This document shows positions 16,655-25,173 of a stretch of DNA of 64,000 bases, in pieces. The notes beneath the pieces were generated by a model. That model was not told where the DNA came from, searched no databases, and worked only from the letters and a program-made list of their open reading frames with translations. Source of the DNA: Mesorhizobium caraganae (GTDB lineage Bacteria; Pseudomonadota; Alphaproteobacteria; Rhizobiales; Rhizobiaceae); contig NZ_JAFCGY010000016.1 in the NCBI RefSeq assembly GCF_016836705.1, forward strand, positions 1 to 64,000, in the 5' to 3' direction. The translations under genes and the position numbers were made by a program. How positions within the stretch are numbered: the stretch's first letter is position 1; each line of letters opens with the position of its first letter.

Positions 16655-17539
16655 CTATACCGCTGCCTTGCGAAAGCGGGCGACGAAATCGTCGAGCTCG
16701 GGGCGCTCCGTGTCGGAGATCGCCCAGTAGGAGAAGGCGCCGTCGCTCCAGTGCACCATGGAGAAGCCGCCCGAGGAAACGTCCTTCGGTTCGGTGACGC
16801 GACCGCCTTGCTGCGGCTCGGCCACCAGCGTGATCAGGTGCTCGCGGTGGCGGTAGACCAGCGCCGGCACGGGACGGCCCGAGACCACCTCGACCCGGCC
16901 GCCGATCAGCGCGAAGCCATCCGTGGCAAGATCGGGCGCCGGCGGCGACACGCCGATGCGGGCATCGAGCCATGGTTTCACCGTGTGGCGGTCGGACGAG
17001 ACGATGTCGATCGGGCTGGCGGCAAGCAGGCTGCGGCGATGGTCGCCGGCGATCTCAGCTGCGACGCCGTCCGATGCGGCATTGAACATCACCCATTGCG
17101 TGGCGCCGCTGGCCAGCACTGCGGTCATGACGATCGACGCCGCCATGGCGCGCCAGTCGAAGGAGCCGAAGCGGCGCACCCTTGGCGATGGCCTCGCCTG
17201 GGACGGCCGCGTATCGGTCGCTCGCCGTTGCTGGGCTGCACCTGCGATCAATCCCGGCAGCGCCGACGGTGCCTCGTCCTGCGGCCGTTGTGCCGATGCC
17301 GTACCGATCGCCGCGATGCGGGCCCGAAAGGCATCGCTGACATCGGGGCGCGGCAAGCGGCCGACCGCGCCTTGCAAGGCAAGGATGCGGGCATGTTCCG
17401 CGGCAAGCGCCGGATCGGCGGCGATGCGGCGTTCCACGGCGAGTGCGGCAGCCGCATCGAGTTCACCATCAACGAGAGCGTGGATCATCAGCCTGATGCC
17501 TTCGGGATCGTTGGGCAGTCCGTCATCATGGGCGGTCAT
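16655..17539 (-). CDS. Transmembrane anti-sigma factor
   Basis: A 294-residue protein with a cytoplasmic N-terminal helical region (LMIHALVDGELDAAAALAVERRIAADP) typical of anti-sigma factors, one membrane span at about residues 131-151, and a periplasmic C-terminal domain. It lacks the zinc HxxxCxxC motif. Its start overlaps the stop of the ECF sigma gene by 4 bp, so it is almost certainly the partner that holds that sigma factor at the membrane. The signal it senses is unknown. Confidence 0.88.
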   Translation of the reverse strand: MTAHDDGLPNDPEGIRLMIHALVDGELDAAAALAVERRIAADPALAAEHARILALQGAVGRLPRPDVSDAFRARIAAIGTASAQRPQDEAPSALPGLIAGAAQQRRATDTRPSQARPSPRVRRFGSFDWRAMAASIVMTAVLASGATQWVMFNAASDGVAAEIAGDHRRSLLAASPIDIVSSDRHTVKPWLDARIGVSPPAPDLATDGFALIGGRVEVVSGRPVPALVYRHREHLITLVAEPQQGGRVTEPKDVSSGGFSMVHWSDGAFSYWAISDTERPELDDFVARFRKAAV

Positions 17540-18096
17540 GGCGCTCTCCCCAGTTCGGACGCAAGCAGGCCGCGAGCCCGCGCCAGCCGTGACATCACCG
17601 TGCCGATCGGCACGCTGAGCATCGTCCCTATATCGCGGTAGCTGAGGCCGTTAATGTCGCGCAGCACCAGCGTCTCGCGGAACGGCTGCGGCAGCGCGGC
17701 GATCGCGGCTTCCAGCGCCGCCGTATCGGCCTTGGCGATCAGGCTCGCCTCTGGACTTTCCTCGTCCGGCACACTCGTGCCGTGTGCAGCCGCCATCTCG
17801 TCGAGATCGCCGAGGTCGCCGACGGCCATCATGCCGCGCGACCGGTTGCGTGACATCCAGGTGTAGGCGGTGTTGCGCACGATGGTCAGCAGCCAGGCGC
17901 GCGAGTTGCCGCCTGCGTAGCCTGACATGCCGGCATGCGCCTTGATGCAGGCGTCCTGCACGACATCTTCGGCGTCGGCGGCATTGCCGGTCAGCCAACG
18001 CGCCAGCGCAAGCGCGTCGCCGAGATGCGGCAGCACCACTTCGTTGAAGCGTTCGGCCAAGGCCCTCTCGCTCAAGGCAGCACCATGATCGGACAC
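17536..18096 (-). CDS. ECF-type RNA polymerase sigma factor
   Basis: An extracytoplasmic-function sigma factor. Region 2 is seen in LTGNAADAEDVVQDACIKAH and SRAWLLTIVRNTAYTW, and region 4 in LPQPFRETLVLRDINGLSYRDIGTMLSVPIGTVMSRLARAR. I give the GTG at 18096 (186 residues), just before the conserved part; an ATG at 18225 in the same frame would add 43 residues of low-similarity sequence. A 66-codon frame with a much better ribosome site overlaps that extension, which supports the shorter form. It is coupled to the anti-sigma gene by a 4-bp overlap. Confidence 0.88.
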   Translation of the reverse strand: MSDHGAALSERALAERFNEVVLPHLGDALALARWLTGNAADAEDVVQDACIKAHAGMSGYAGGNSRAWLLTIVRNTAYTWMSRNRSRGMMAVGDLGDLDEMAAAHGTSVPDEESPEASLIAKADTAALEAAIAALPQPFRETLVLRDINGLSYRDIGTMLSVPIGTVMSRLARARGLLASELGRAP

Positions 18097-18121
18097 TCCA
18101 GGACGAACAGGCCGTGCACTC

Positions 18122-18322
18122 TCAGCCAGCGCCGGTCTCGCCCTGCTTGTGCGGGCGAACCCCGCAGAAACAAGCAAAGCCGCCTGCAGTAGCGAAAGTG
18201 AATTCATCTGCGTCACCGGTGTCAAGCGCCATGGAAAGGGGACTGGTGACGCTCATGCGGTCCAGCGCATGACGACGGCTGGTGCCGTGGCCATGATCGC
18301 GATTCCAGTAATGATGCGGCAT
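18122..18322 (-). CDS. Possible small leader protein upstream of the ECF sigma gene
   Basis: A 66-codon open frame that starts with ATG 7 bp after GAGGAG, the best ribosome site in this operon, and ends 25 bp before the GTG of the sigma gene. The product begins MPHHYWNRDHGHG, is rich in His, Gly and Thr, and has two cysteines (ACFC). I do not recognise it. It could be a translated leader, a small regulatory protein, or chance. It conflicts with the longer start of the sigma gene. Confidence 0.35.
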   Translation of the reverse strand: MPHHYWNRDHGHGTSRRHALDRMSVTSPLSMALDTGDADEFTFATAGGFACFCGVRPHKQGETGAG

Positions 18323-18462
18323 ATCCGTCTCCTCAACGCCAGCGATGGCGTATGCCGAGAAGACCTGCTTTGACGGCGGTTTATTCCCGCAGTGTGCAAA
18401 TCCGGCTGTTCACAGTCGCGTGATCGGCCGGAGTGTATGAGCTTTATTTGGCCTCGTGGCGA

Positions 18463-19668
18463 TCAATCCGGCCAGCGCAGAGCGCCGGACGAATCCTTTC
18501 GCGGCTGTTTCATCGCATCCGCCGGACGCTCGGCCGCGGTCAGCACGGCGCGCAGGCGCTCGGCGACGATCTCGGCCTCGCCGGGGTGCAGATTGCACGG
18601 GTCGAGGAAGAAATGGCCGCGCTCGACCTCGTGGTTGCGCCCGATGATCGGCGGCGAGCCTGCGGCAAGTGCCGAGGCAAGGCCGGCGGCGGTGAAGCGG
18701 CTTTCGGGCGAGACGAAGATCTGCAGCCGGTCAAGTGGATTGGCGGTCGGGTCGGGAATGATGTGGGCGGCTATGCCCGGTATCCCTTGCAGCGCACCCT
18801 TCCAGAGATTGAGCGCCGCTTCCTCGCGCCGGCGGATGCCGGCATGGTCGCGCTTTTCCCAGGCTTCCAGTGCCGCCATTGTGCCGGCGATGCTTTCCTT
18901 GCCGACCTTCATTGCGCGGGCGACGCCGCGGTTCTGCAGATAGGCGGCGCGGACAAGATCCTTGCGGCCGGTGACGATGCCGCTGGTCGGCCCCGAGAGG
19001 AATTTGTGGCCGCTGTAGACGACGATGTCGGCGCCGCGCGCCAGGAAGCTGCGCAGATCATATTCGGAAGCCGCGTCGACGATCACCGGCACGCCCCTGG
19101 CGTGGCAGATCTCGCAGAACTCCTCGAGGGACAGCATGCCGTATTGCACGGTGTGGTGCGCCACGACGTAGAGCGCTGCCGCGGTGCGCTCGTTGATTGC
19201 CTCGCGCACGTGATAATCCTGGGTGACGCTGACGGTGCCGGCCGGAATGACCTTGGCGCCGGCCACGCGGATCGACTGGTCGATCGGCGCGCCGTAATTG
19301 ACGATATGGCCAAGCTGGATGACGACTTCCGACTTCAGCCCTTCGGTGTCGTCGGGCAGCCGTTCGATCGCCAGCAAATTGGTGCCGGTCATCGCCCCGG
19401 CGATCGCCATGGTGATGCCCGAGGCGCAGCAGGCGGTGATGAAGCCGGCCTCGCCGCCGGTCAGCCGGGCGGTGATCACGCTCGCGGCGCGCTGCAGATC
19501 GTCCATTTCCACCCATTGCGAGGCGATCTCGGCCATGGCGCTGATCGCCTCGGGAACGATGATCGAGGCGCCCAGCGTCGTCATCGTGCCGGAGACGTTG
19601 ATGATCGGCCGCAGCCCCAGCCGTTCGCGGATCGTGGTGTTGGAGCCGGTGTCGGAATAGGTTTTCAT
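18463..19668 (-). CDS. SelA-like PLP-dependent enzyme
   Basis: A 401-residue fold-type I PLP enzyme of the SelA-like group, which includes D-glucosaminate-6-phosphate ammonia-lyase and related beta-eliminating enzymes. Evidence: RPIINVSGTMTTLG at the N-terminus, GEAGFITACCASGITMAIAG for cofactor phosphate binding, PVIVDAAS with the aspartate that pairs with the pyridine nitrogen, and YSGHKFLSGPTSG whose lysine (about residue 222) should bind PLP. There are no selenocysteine genes here, so a true SelA role is unlikely. It lies 21 bp after a Rid-family gene and downstream of an amino-acid-type ABC transporter, suggesting catabolism of an imported amino acid or amino sugar acid. ATG at 19668 preferred to TTG at 19677. 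Confidence 0.82.
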   Translation of the reverse strand: MKTYSDTGSNTTIRERLGLRPIINVSGTMTTLGASIIVPEAISAMAEIASQWVEMDDLQRAASVITARLTGGEAGFITACCASGITMAIAGAMTGTNLLAIERLPDDTEGLKSEVVIQLGHIVNYGAPIDQSIRVAGAKVIPAGTVSVTQDYHVREAINERTAAALYVVAHHTVQYGMLSLEEFCEICHARGVPVIVDAASEYDLRSFLARGADIVVYSGHKFLSGPTSGIVTGRKDLVRAAYLQNRGVARAMKVGKESIAGTMAALEAWEKRDHAGIRRREEAALNLWKGALQGIPGIAAHIIPDPTANPLDRLQIFVSPESRFTAAGLASALAAGSPPIIGRNHEVERGHFFLDPCNLHPGEAEIVAERLRAVLTAAERPADAMKQPRKDSSGALRWPD

Positions 19669-19689
19669 GTTCAGCAAATCCCTTGACTG

Positions 19690-20151
19690 TCAGGCGGCGA
19701 TCTCGACGACCGCTTCGATTTCGACGGTGATGTTTCCAGGCAGCGAGCCGACGCCGATCGCCGAGCGGGCATGGCCGCCGATCTTGTCGAAGACGTTGGC
19801 GAACAGATCCGAGCAGCCGTTGACGACTTTCGGGTGGTCGCTGAAGGTCGGCGTCGCATTGACGAAGCCGAGCAGCTTGACGACGCGCACGATGCGGCCG
19901 AGATCGCCGGCAGCGGCATGCATGACGGCAAGCAGATTGAGGCCGGTGAGGCGGGCATGCTCATAGGCCTGCTCGACGGTGACGTCGTCGCCGACCTTGC
20001 CGGTGCACAGCGTGCCGTCGGCGCGCAGCGGCCCCTGACCTGAGAGAAAGATCAGCCGCCCGCTTTCGGCATGGGTGACGAAATTGGCGATCGGCGTCGG
20101 CGGCTCGGGCAGCGTCAGGCCGAGTTCGGCGAGCCGAATGTAAGGCGTCAT
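19690..20151 (-). CDS. Rid family protein (YjgF/YER057c/UK114-like)
   Basis: A 153-residue member of the Rid superfamily, whose canonical members hydrolyse reactive enamine/imine intermediates released by PLP enzymes. Seen: LIFLSGQGPLRADG, VEQAYEHARLTGLNLLA and NVFDKIGGHARSAIGVGSLPGN. The arginine in HARSAIGV sits where the RidA catalytic arginine is expected. AAGGAGAA precedes the ATG at 20151; a frame to 20190 is longer without support. Its position right before a PLP lyase-like gene fits a role in clearing that enzyme's intermediates. Confidence 0.88.
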   Translation of the reverse strand: MTPYIRLAELGLTLPEPPTPIANFVTHAESGRLIFLSGQGPLRADGTLCTGKVGDDVTVEQAYEHARLTGLNLLAVMHAAAGDLGRIVRVVKLLGFVNATPTFSDHPKVVNGCSDLFANVFDKIGGHARSAIGVGSLPGNITVEIEAVVEIAA

Positions 20152-20186
20152 GGAAGAATTCTCCTTGGGGCGGCCTGTTGTTTTAC

Positions 20187-20229
20187 GCAATTCCGGACGG
20201 AAAACCGCTTACACTTTTCCTGGAATTGC
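20187..20229. repeat. 43-bp palindromic repeat, second family
   Basis: GCAATTCCGG and the near-complementary CTGGAATTGC flank GGAAAACCGCTTACACTTTTCC, making a nested hairpin. It lies between the ABC ATPase and Rid genes. A shortened relative is at 43524-43558 and a half copy at 14973-14987. The centre resembles the 45-bp family (AAAACCGCTT-CACTTTT), so the two families look related. Confidence 0.8.
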
Positions 20230-20244
20230 TTTGGGCCGCCCATG

Positions 20245-21039
20245 TCAGAAATGCGAGGCGCGGAACCGCGCCAGGAAAGAGCGCAGGCGCTCATTGGTGG
20301 TCTCTTGGGCGAGAATTTCCTTCGGCGGGCCGACAGCGCTGACACCGCCATCGGCCATGAAGACGATGCGGCTCGAAGCGTCGCGGGCAAAGGCCATTTC
20401 GTGGGTGACCATCACCATGGTCATGCCGTCTTCGGCGAGGCTGCGCACAACGGCCAGCACCTCGCCGACCAGTTCGGGGTCGAGTGCCGAGGTGATCTCG
20501 TCAAGCAGCAGGATTTTTGGTTCCATCGCCACCGCACGGGCAATGCCGACGCGCTGCTGCTGGCCTCCGGAGAGTTCCGCCGGCAGGCTGTCGGCTTTGT
20601 GGGCCAGGCCGACGCGGCCCAGCCAATGCTCGGCGATCTGGCGCGCCTCGGCCTTGCTCTTGCCGCGCACCTTGATGAGGCCGAGCATGATGTTGCCGGC
20701 GGCGGTCAGGTGCGGGAACAGGTTGAAGCTCTGGAACACCATGCCGGTCTCGGCGCGCATGGCGGCCAGGTCGCGCTCGCTGCGCCGCTGGCGCGCGCCG
20801 GCTTCGCGAAAACCGACCTCCTTGCCGTCGATACGGATCGAGCCTGAGTCATAGCTTTCGAGGAAGTTGACGCAGCGCAAAAGGGTCGTCTTGCCGCTGC
20901 CCGAAGGCCCGATGACGGTGACCACCTCGCCCTTCTCAACCTTGAGGCTGACCGAGCGCAGCACCTCGACCGAGCCGAAGGCTTTCGAGACCCCGGCAAT
21001 GTCGAGAAGGGCTGTAGTGTCGTTCAAGCTTGTGGCCAT
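20245..21039 (-). CDS. Polar amino acid-type ABC transporter ATP-binding protein
   Basis: A 264-residue ABC ATPase of the GlnQ/HisP type. Walker A GPSGSGKTT, signature LSGGQQQRVGIARA and Walker B ILLLDEITSALD are intact, and the H-loop VTHEMAFA follows. It would power uptake with the two permeases and the binding protein encoded just upstream. The ATG at 21039 begins 5 bp after the upstream permease stop; a longer frame to 21102 would overlap that gene. The next gene downstream encodes a Rid protein after 93 bp holding a palindromic repeat. Confidence 0.94.
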   Translation of the reverse strand: MATSLNDTTALLDIAGVSKAFGSVEVLRSVSLKVEKGEVVTVIGPSGSGKTTLLRCVNFLESYDSGSIRIDGKEVGFREAGARQRRSERDLAAMRAETGMVFQSFNLFPHLTAAGNIMLGLIKVRGKSKAEARQIAEHWLGRVGLAHKADSLPAELSGGQQQRVGIARAVAMEPKILLLDEITSALDPELVGEVLAVVRSLAEDGMTMVMVTHEMAFARDASSRIVFMADGGVSAVGPPKEILAQETTNERLRSFLARFRASHF

Positions 21040-21043
21040 CGTG

Positions 21044-21694
21044 CTAGTCCCGGATGAACGCGAAGCGCTGTTCCAGCCGCCGGCTGGCGTAGGAAAGCGC
21101 ATAGTTGACGGCGAAATAGATCAAGGCGCCGAGGATATAGAGCGGCATTGCCTCATAGGTGCGGCCGATCACCTGGTTGATGGCCTGCATCAGGTCGGTG
21201 ATGCCGAGCAGCGAGACCAGCGCGCTGCCCTTCACCGCATCGGTCACGCCGTTGATCCAGGGCGGCAGGAAGCGCCTAAAGGCCTGCGGAAAGATGACGG
21301 AGGTGAGCCGCTGGCGAAAGGTCAGGCCGATCGCCATCGCCGCCTCGGACTGGCCTTTGGGAATGGAGCCGACGGCGCCGCGCACATATTCGACGACCTG
21401 CGCCGTCTTGAACAAGGTCAGCGCCAGCACGGCTGCCCAGAAGGATTGCAGGTGAAGCGCGGCGGCGGGCAGGCCGTAATAGACGAAGAACATCAGCACC
21501 AGGATCGGGATGCCGCGGATGGTGTCCGAGAAAATGCGCACCGCCCAACGCAGCGGCGCCGGGCCATAGACCAGGCCGACGCCGAGTGCGACGCCGGCAA
21601 TCAGCGACAGCACAACGACCAGCAGCGACACCCACAAGGTCACCGCGAAACCCTGGGCGAGGAACGGCAAGGCGTAGAGGATCTGGCTCAGCAT
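21044..21694 (-). CDS. Amino acid ABC transporter permease
   Basis: A 216-residue inner-membrane permease of the HisMQ/GlnP type, with about five hydrophobic segments. The EAA loop that docks to the ATPase reads SEAAMAIGLTFRQRLTSVIF followed by PQAF. It starts 1 bp after the stop of the other permease gene. The two permeases probably form a heterodimer. Confidence 0.93.
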   Translation of the reverse strand: MLSQILYALPFLAQGFAVTLWVSLLVVVLSLIAGVALGVGLVYGPAPLRWAVRIFSDTIRGIPILVLMFFVYYGLPAAALHLQSFWAAVLALTLFKTAQVVEYVRGAVGSIPKGQSEAAMAIGLTFRQRLTSVIFPQAFRRFLPPWINGVTDAVKGSALVSLLGITDLMQAINQVIGRTYEAMPLYILGALIYFAVNYALSYASRRLEQRFAFIRD

Positions 21695-21695
21695 G

Positions 21696-22361
21696 TCAGC
21701 GCGCCGCCCTGAACCGCCGCTCGACCAGCCGCAGCCCGAACAGCAGGGCGTAGCCGGTCACCAGATACATTGCCGTCGTCACCAGATAGACCTCGACGAT
21801 GCGGAAGGTGTTGAAGTTGATCCACTGGGCGCCATAGGTCAGCTCCGGCACCGAGATGACCGAGGCGATGGACGTGTCCTTGAACAGCGAGATGAAGGTG
21901 TTGGACAGTGCCGGCAAGGTGATGCGCAACATAGTCGGCAGGCGCACGTGAACCAGCCGCTGCCATGGGGTGAGGCCGATCGCCTTGCCGGCATCGAGCT
22001 GACCGCGCGGCACAGCTTCCAGGCCGGAGCGGAAAACCTCGACCAGATAGGCGCCGCTATAGACCGACAGCGTCAGCACGAAGGAGGTCGGCGCGCTGTA
22101 GGCGAGATCGACCACCGTCGGCACGCCGTAAAAGACGAGATAGACCAGAAGGATCAGCGGCACGTTGCGGATGAATTCGACGTAAGCCGCGATGATGGCG
22201 CGCACCACGCGACCGGCCGAGACGTACCAGACCGCCAGCACCAGGCCGATGACGATGCCTATGGCAATCGAAATCACGGCAAGCTCGAGGCTGAGCAGCA
22301 GCCCACCCCAGAGCTTGTCGAAATGCCGCCAGATCAGGTTGAAATTGAGCGTATAGCCCAT
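21696..22361 (-). CDS. Amino acid ABC transporter permease
   Basis: A 221-residue HisMQ-type permease with several membrane spans and an EAA loop (DAGKAIGLTPWQRLVHVRLP). It begins MGYTLNFNLIWRHFDKLWGG, a common start in this family. It lies between the binding protein gene (78 bp upstream) and the second permease (1 bp downstream) in one operon. Confidence 0.93.
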   Translation of the reverse strand: MGYTLNFNLIWRHFDKLWGGLLLSLELAVISIAIGIVIGLVLAVWYVSAGRVVRAIIAAYVEFIRNVPLILLVYLVFYGVPTVVDLAYSAPTSFVLTLSVYSGAYLVEVFRSGLEAVPRGQLDAGKAIGLTPWQRLVHVRLPTMLRITLPALSNTFISLFKDTSIASVISVPELTYGAQWINFNTFRIVEVYLVTTAMYLVTGYALLFGLRLVERRFRAAR

Positions 22362-22439
22362 GCGTCTCCCGCAATGGCCAAAGGGGCCGCAAACAAGACA
22401 AGGGGTGGAAGGGCGCCGAGCACCCTTCCACAGGCTGCG

Positions 22440-23309
22440 TTAGATGACCGGGAAACCAGGATGCCGCGCCGGCGGCTCCAACCCGAAATAGTCCTTGAAT
22501 GCCGCGTCGTAGAGCGCCGTTTCATGACCGAACATTGCGGTCGCGAAGGTCGTGTTGACGAAGGTCAGCCAGTCGAGATCGCCTTGCCGGAGCGCGGCAC
22601 CGTAAAGCATCGAGAACCAGCTCTTGCCGGCGTCGAAATATTTGTCGGGATTGCGCGAGGCGAGCCAGCGGACCGTCGAGAGATCGACGGCGGCCGCGTC
22701 GACGCGCTTCGATTCCAGCGCCTGGAGCACGTTGGCCTGGGTGTCGATCTGCATCACCTGCGACTGCGGCAGGACGAGATGGACGTTCTGCTCGGCGTCG
22801 ACATTCTGCAGGATCGAGATGCGTGTCGCCGAACCGCCGGCGAGCAGCTTGTCGAATGTCTTGTTCTCGGCTGTCGGAAGCGTCAGCAGCGCGACACCCT
22901 CGACGTAGTACGGCCTGGAGAAGTTGATCAACTGCGAGCGCTGGGCAGTCATGGTCATGAACTGGATGGTGATGTCGACCTTGTTGGTGGTGACATTCGG
23001 AATGCGCTGCGCCGGGTCCTGCATGACGAACTCGACCTTGCTCGGGTCGTCGAAAAGACCCTTGGCCAGGATGCGGCCCATGGTGATGTCCATGCCCACC
23101 AGCTCGCCGGCATCGTTCTCGAAATGCCACGGCGCATTGGTGCTGCCGGTGCCGACGATCAGCTTGCCGCGGTCGAGCGCGGTGCGCAGCACGCTGTCGG
23201 ATGCGGCTTGTGCTGCCGCCTTCTCGGCGCTGACCGCGGTCATAACGCCGGCCGTTGCCAGCCCGGCCATGCCCAGTTTCAGAAAATCTCGCTTGGATGT
23301 GTCGTTCAC
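22440..23309 (-). CDS. ABC transporter substrate-binding protein (family 3), Tat-type signal
   Basis: A 289-residue periplasmic solute-binding protein of the amino-acid family. The N-terminus has a twin-arginine-like signal with a Lys-Arg in place of Arg-Arg (SKRDFLKLGMAGLATAGVM), cleaved near AAAQA. The mature protein has LDRGKLIVGTGSTNAPWHF and GELVGMDITMGRILAKG, typical of lysine/arginine/ornithine-type binders. The start is GTG with AGGAGG 6 bp upstream. It is the first gene of the operon, facing the IclR regulator across an operator-like region. The ligand is not evident. Confidence 0.92.
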   Translation of the reverse strand: MNDTSKRDFLKLGMAGLATAGVMTAVSAEKAAAQAASDSVLRTALDRGKLIVGTGSTNAPWHFENDAGELVGMDITMGRILAKGLFDDPSKVEFVMQDPAQRIPNVTTNKVDITIQFMTMTAQRSQLINFSRPYYVEGVALLTLPTAENKTFDKLLAGGSATRISILQNVDAEQNVHLVLPQSQVMQIDTQANVLQALESKRVDAAAVDLSTVRWLASRNPDKYFDAGKSWFSMLYGAALRQGDLDWLTFVNTTFATAMFGHETALYDAAFKDYFGLEPPARHPGFPVI

Positions 23310-23345
23310 TGCGACCTCCTGTTCGTTTGAGTTCCCCTTACAGGC

Positions 23346-23387
23346 ACATGTGTCGCATGCGATTTGTCTCTTACAAAAGACACATGT
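23346..23387. promoter_or_regulatory. Inverted repeat between transporter operon and IclR gene
   Basis: ACATGTGTC at 23346-23354 and GACACATGT at 23379-23387 are perfect inverted repeats, with a smaller pair TTGTCT/AAGACA nested between them. The region lies between the divergent binding-protein and IclR genes, so it is the likely IclR operator and dual promoter region. The assignment is inference from position and symmetry. Confidence 0.65.
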
Positions 23388-23425
23388 ATCCTATACAAGA
23401 CAGATACTAACATTAGGAATCGACA

Positions 23426-24229
23426 ATGCAAGACGCCAATGACGTCACCGATCAGCCAGTTCTTGGCCCAGCCGCTGAACGGACATCAGGCTCGCGCGAA
23501 AAGGGTCTCAACCGGGTGCTGGAGATCCTGGAGTTCCTGCATGTCACGCAGCGCGCCATCGGCATTGGCGACCTCGCCAAAGGGGTGAATGCGCCGCGCT
23601 CCACCACCTACACGCTGGTGCGCTCGCTGGTCGATGCGGGTCTCCTGGAGATGGAGGGCGACGGCAACAGGGTCTATTTCGGCAAGAAGCTCTATCTCTA
23701 CGGAATGGACTATGTCCGGGGCAACGACCTGCTCCGCAGGGGCCGGCAGGAGGTCGACAATCTGTCGCGCGAGACCGGCGAGACCTCCGAATTGTGCATG
23801 CTGCAAAGCGGCCGCTACACCATCGTCCATTCCAGCCCCGGCACCAGGCCGTTCCGCATCAGCTCGGCCACCGGCCTGCAGATCCCGCTGCCATGGACGG
23901 CATCAGGGCGGCTGCTTCTGGCCGGGTTTGAGAAGGCTACTATCCAGGACATGGTATCGGACGACGACCTTTTGCTGCCGGATGGCCGCAGGCTGCAGCT
24001 CGACGATTTCATCGCCGATATCGCGACGGCCAGGACGACCGGCTATTGCATCACCTCGGGGCTGGTCGACGCCTATACCAAATGCCTGGCCGCTCCGGTC
24101 TTTTCCGTCACAGGCAAGGTTGAGGCAACGATGTGCCTGGTGGTTCCGATCGACACCGCGAAGGAAAAGACCGACGAGCTTATTGCGCTGTTGCGTGAAC
24201 GCGCCGCAAGGCTTTCGATCCCGGGGTAA
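23426..24229 (+). CDS. IclR family transcriptional regulator
   Basis: A 267-residue IclR regulator: winged helix-turn-helix at about residues 25-85 (GLNRVLEILEFLHVTQRAIGIGDLAKGVNAPRSTTYTLVRSL, read in segments) and a GAF-like effector domain beyond residue 100 (ETSELCMLQSGRYTIVHS). It is divergent from the transporter/Rid/PLP-enzyme operon, which it probably controls in response to the imported compound or a breakdown product. Confidence 0.92.
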   Translation: MQDANDVTDQPVLGPAAERTSGSREKGLNRVLEILEFLHVTQRAIGIGDLAKGVNAPRSTTYTLVRSLVDAGLLEMEGDGNRVYFGKKLYLYGMDYVRGNDLLRRGRQEVDNLSRETGETSELCMLQSGRYTIVHSSPGTRPFRISSATGLQIPLPWTASGRLLLAGFEKATIQDMVSDDDLLLPDGRRLQLDDFIADIATARTTGYCITSGLVDAYTKCLAAPVFSVTGKVEATMCLVVPIDTAKEKTDELIALLRERAARLSIPG

Positions 24230-24253
24230 GGGGTCAGGCTCCGAGGCTATCGC

Positions 24254-24457
24254 TCAGGCGATGATGTCCGGGATGATCTTGTCTTCCAGCGCCATCAGCC
24301 GGTCCTTGAGGAACAGTTTCTTCTTCTTCATGCGTTGGATCTGCAAGGGATCACAACCCATGGCGATCATCGCATTGATGGCCGCGTCGAAATCGGCATG
24401 CTCTTGTTTCAGCCGAGAAAATTCGAGGCGGATATCAGCCTGTTCCTGTTCGGACAT
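24254..24457 (-). CDS. DUF465 (YdcH) family protein
   Basis: A 67-residue, highly charged helical protein with the DUF465 pattern: LEFSRLKQEHADFDAAINAM then IQRMKKKKLFLKDRL. Short coiled-coil proteins of this family are widespread in alphaproteobacteria with no clear role. It converges on the IclR gene. A second member lies 240 bp beyond its start on the other strand, at 24697. Confidence 0.93.
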   Translation of the reverse strand: MSEQEQADIRLEFSRLKQEHADFDAAINAMIAMGCDPLQIQRMKKKKLFLKDRLMALEDKIIPDIIA

Positions 24458-24696
24458 TATCTACCGTCTGCACGTCTGCGGCGCCCAATGATGGGCCTGA
24501 TTGGGCGGGACCGGCGGGGTTTTGTAGCCGGCGCGCAGCCCATACCACATTTCACATTGTCGTGGAATGCTACCACGCAGCATTCGACATCTCAGTTGGA
24601 TGGTGGCAGAGTGTAATGGTGCCGTCACAGAACGACCTGCGGTGGACGTGCCTTTGACGGCTGCAATCGAGGAAACCATGAAAGGGAGAACCAATC

Positions 24697-24876
24697 ATGT
24701 CTCTTGCATCCCATCTTGATGAGTTGCAGCGGAAACACGGTGATATCGAGCGCGAGATCGATGATGCCATGAATCATCCATCGGTCGACGACCTCGAAAT
24801 CGTGAATCTCAAGCGACGCAAGCTGGCACTCAAGGACGAGATTGAGAAACTGAAGGCGAAACCGACGACGCACTGA
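24697..24876 (+). CDS. Second DUF465 (YdcH) family protein
   Basis: A 59-residue protein starting MSLASHLDELQRKHGDIERE and containing LKRRKLALKDEIEKLK, again the DUF465 helical hairpin pattern. AAAGGGAG lies a few bases before the ATG. It is short enough to be missed by a minimum-length cut-off. Together with the divergent neighbour at 24254-24457 it makes a head-to-head DUF465 pair with a 239-bp shared upstream region. Confidence 0.9.
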   Translation: MSLASHLDELQRKHGDIEREIDDAMNHPSVDDLEIVNLKRRKLALKDEIEKLKAKPTTH

Positions 24877-25173
24877 CGCCCTTCCTGGACTAGACGCGCC
24901 GCTCCGGCGCGCATCCATCGCTCCGGTGGCGACACGCCGCCGGAGGCGGTTACTTGTTACTATTTCCGACACTGTTGGCCGGTCGACGCCGTCTGTGACG
25001 GGTCGCCGCGCCGCTGCGATTTGGCGGCTCTGCCTGCCTGTCGCCATTGACAAGCCATCTTTGCTCCTCCACCTCATGCCCGAACCTCAGCGCAATGCGC
25101 TGATAACTGTTTGAGCGTAGGTTTGCGCGTCAACGCGAACGCAGGTCGCTCAGGAGCTCAAGAGGCTGCCGGC

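Noticed and set aside
18463..19668. True selenocysteine synthase (selA)
   Set aside because: The fold fits, but there is no selB, selD or selenoprotein nearby, and the transporter/Rid context fits a catabolic lyase.
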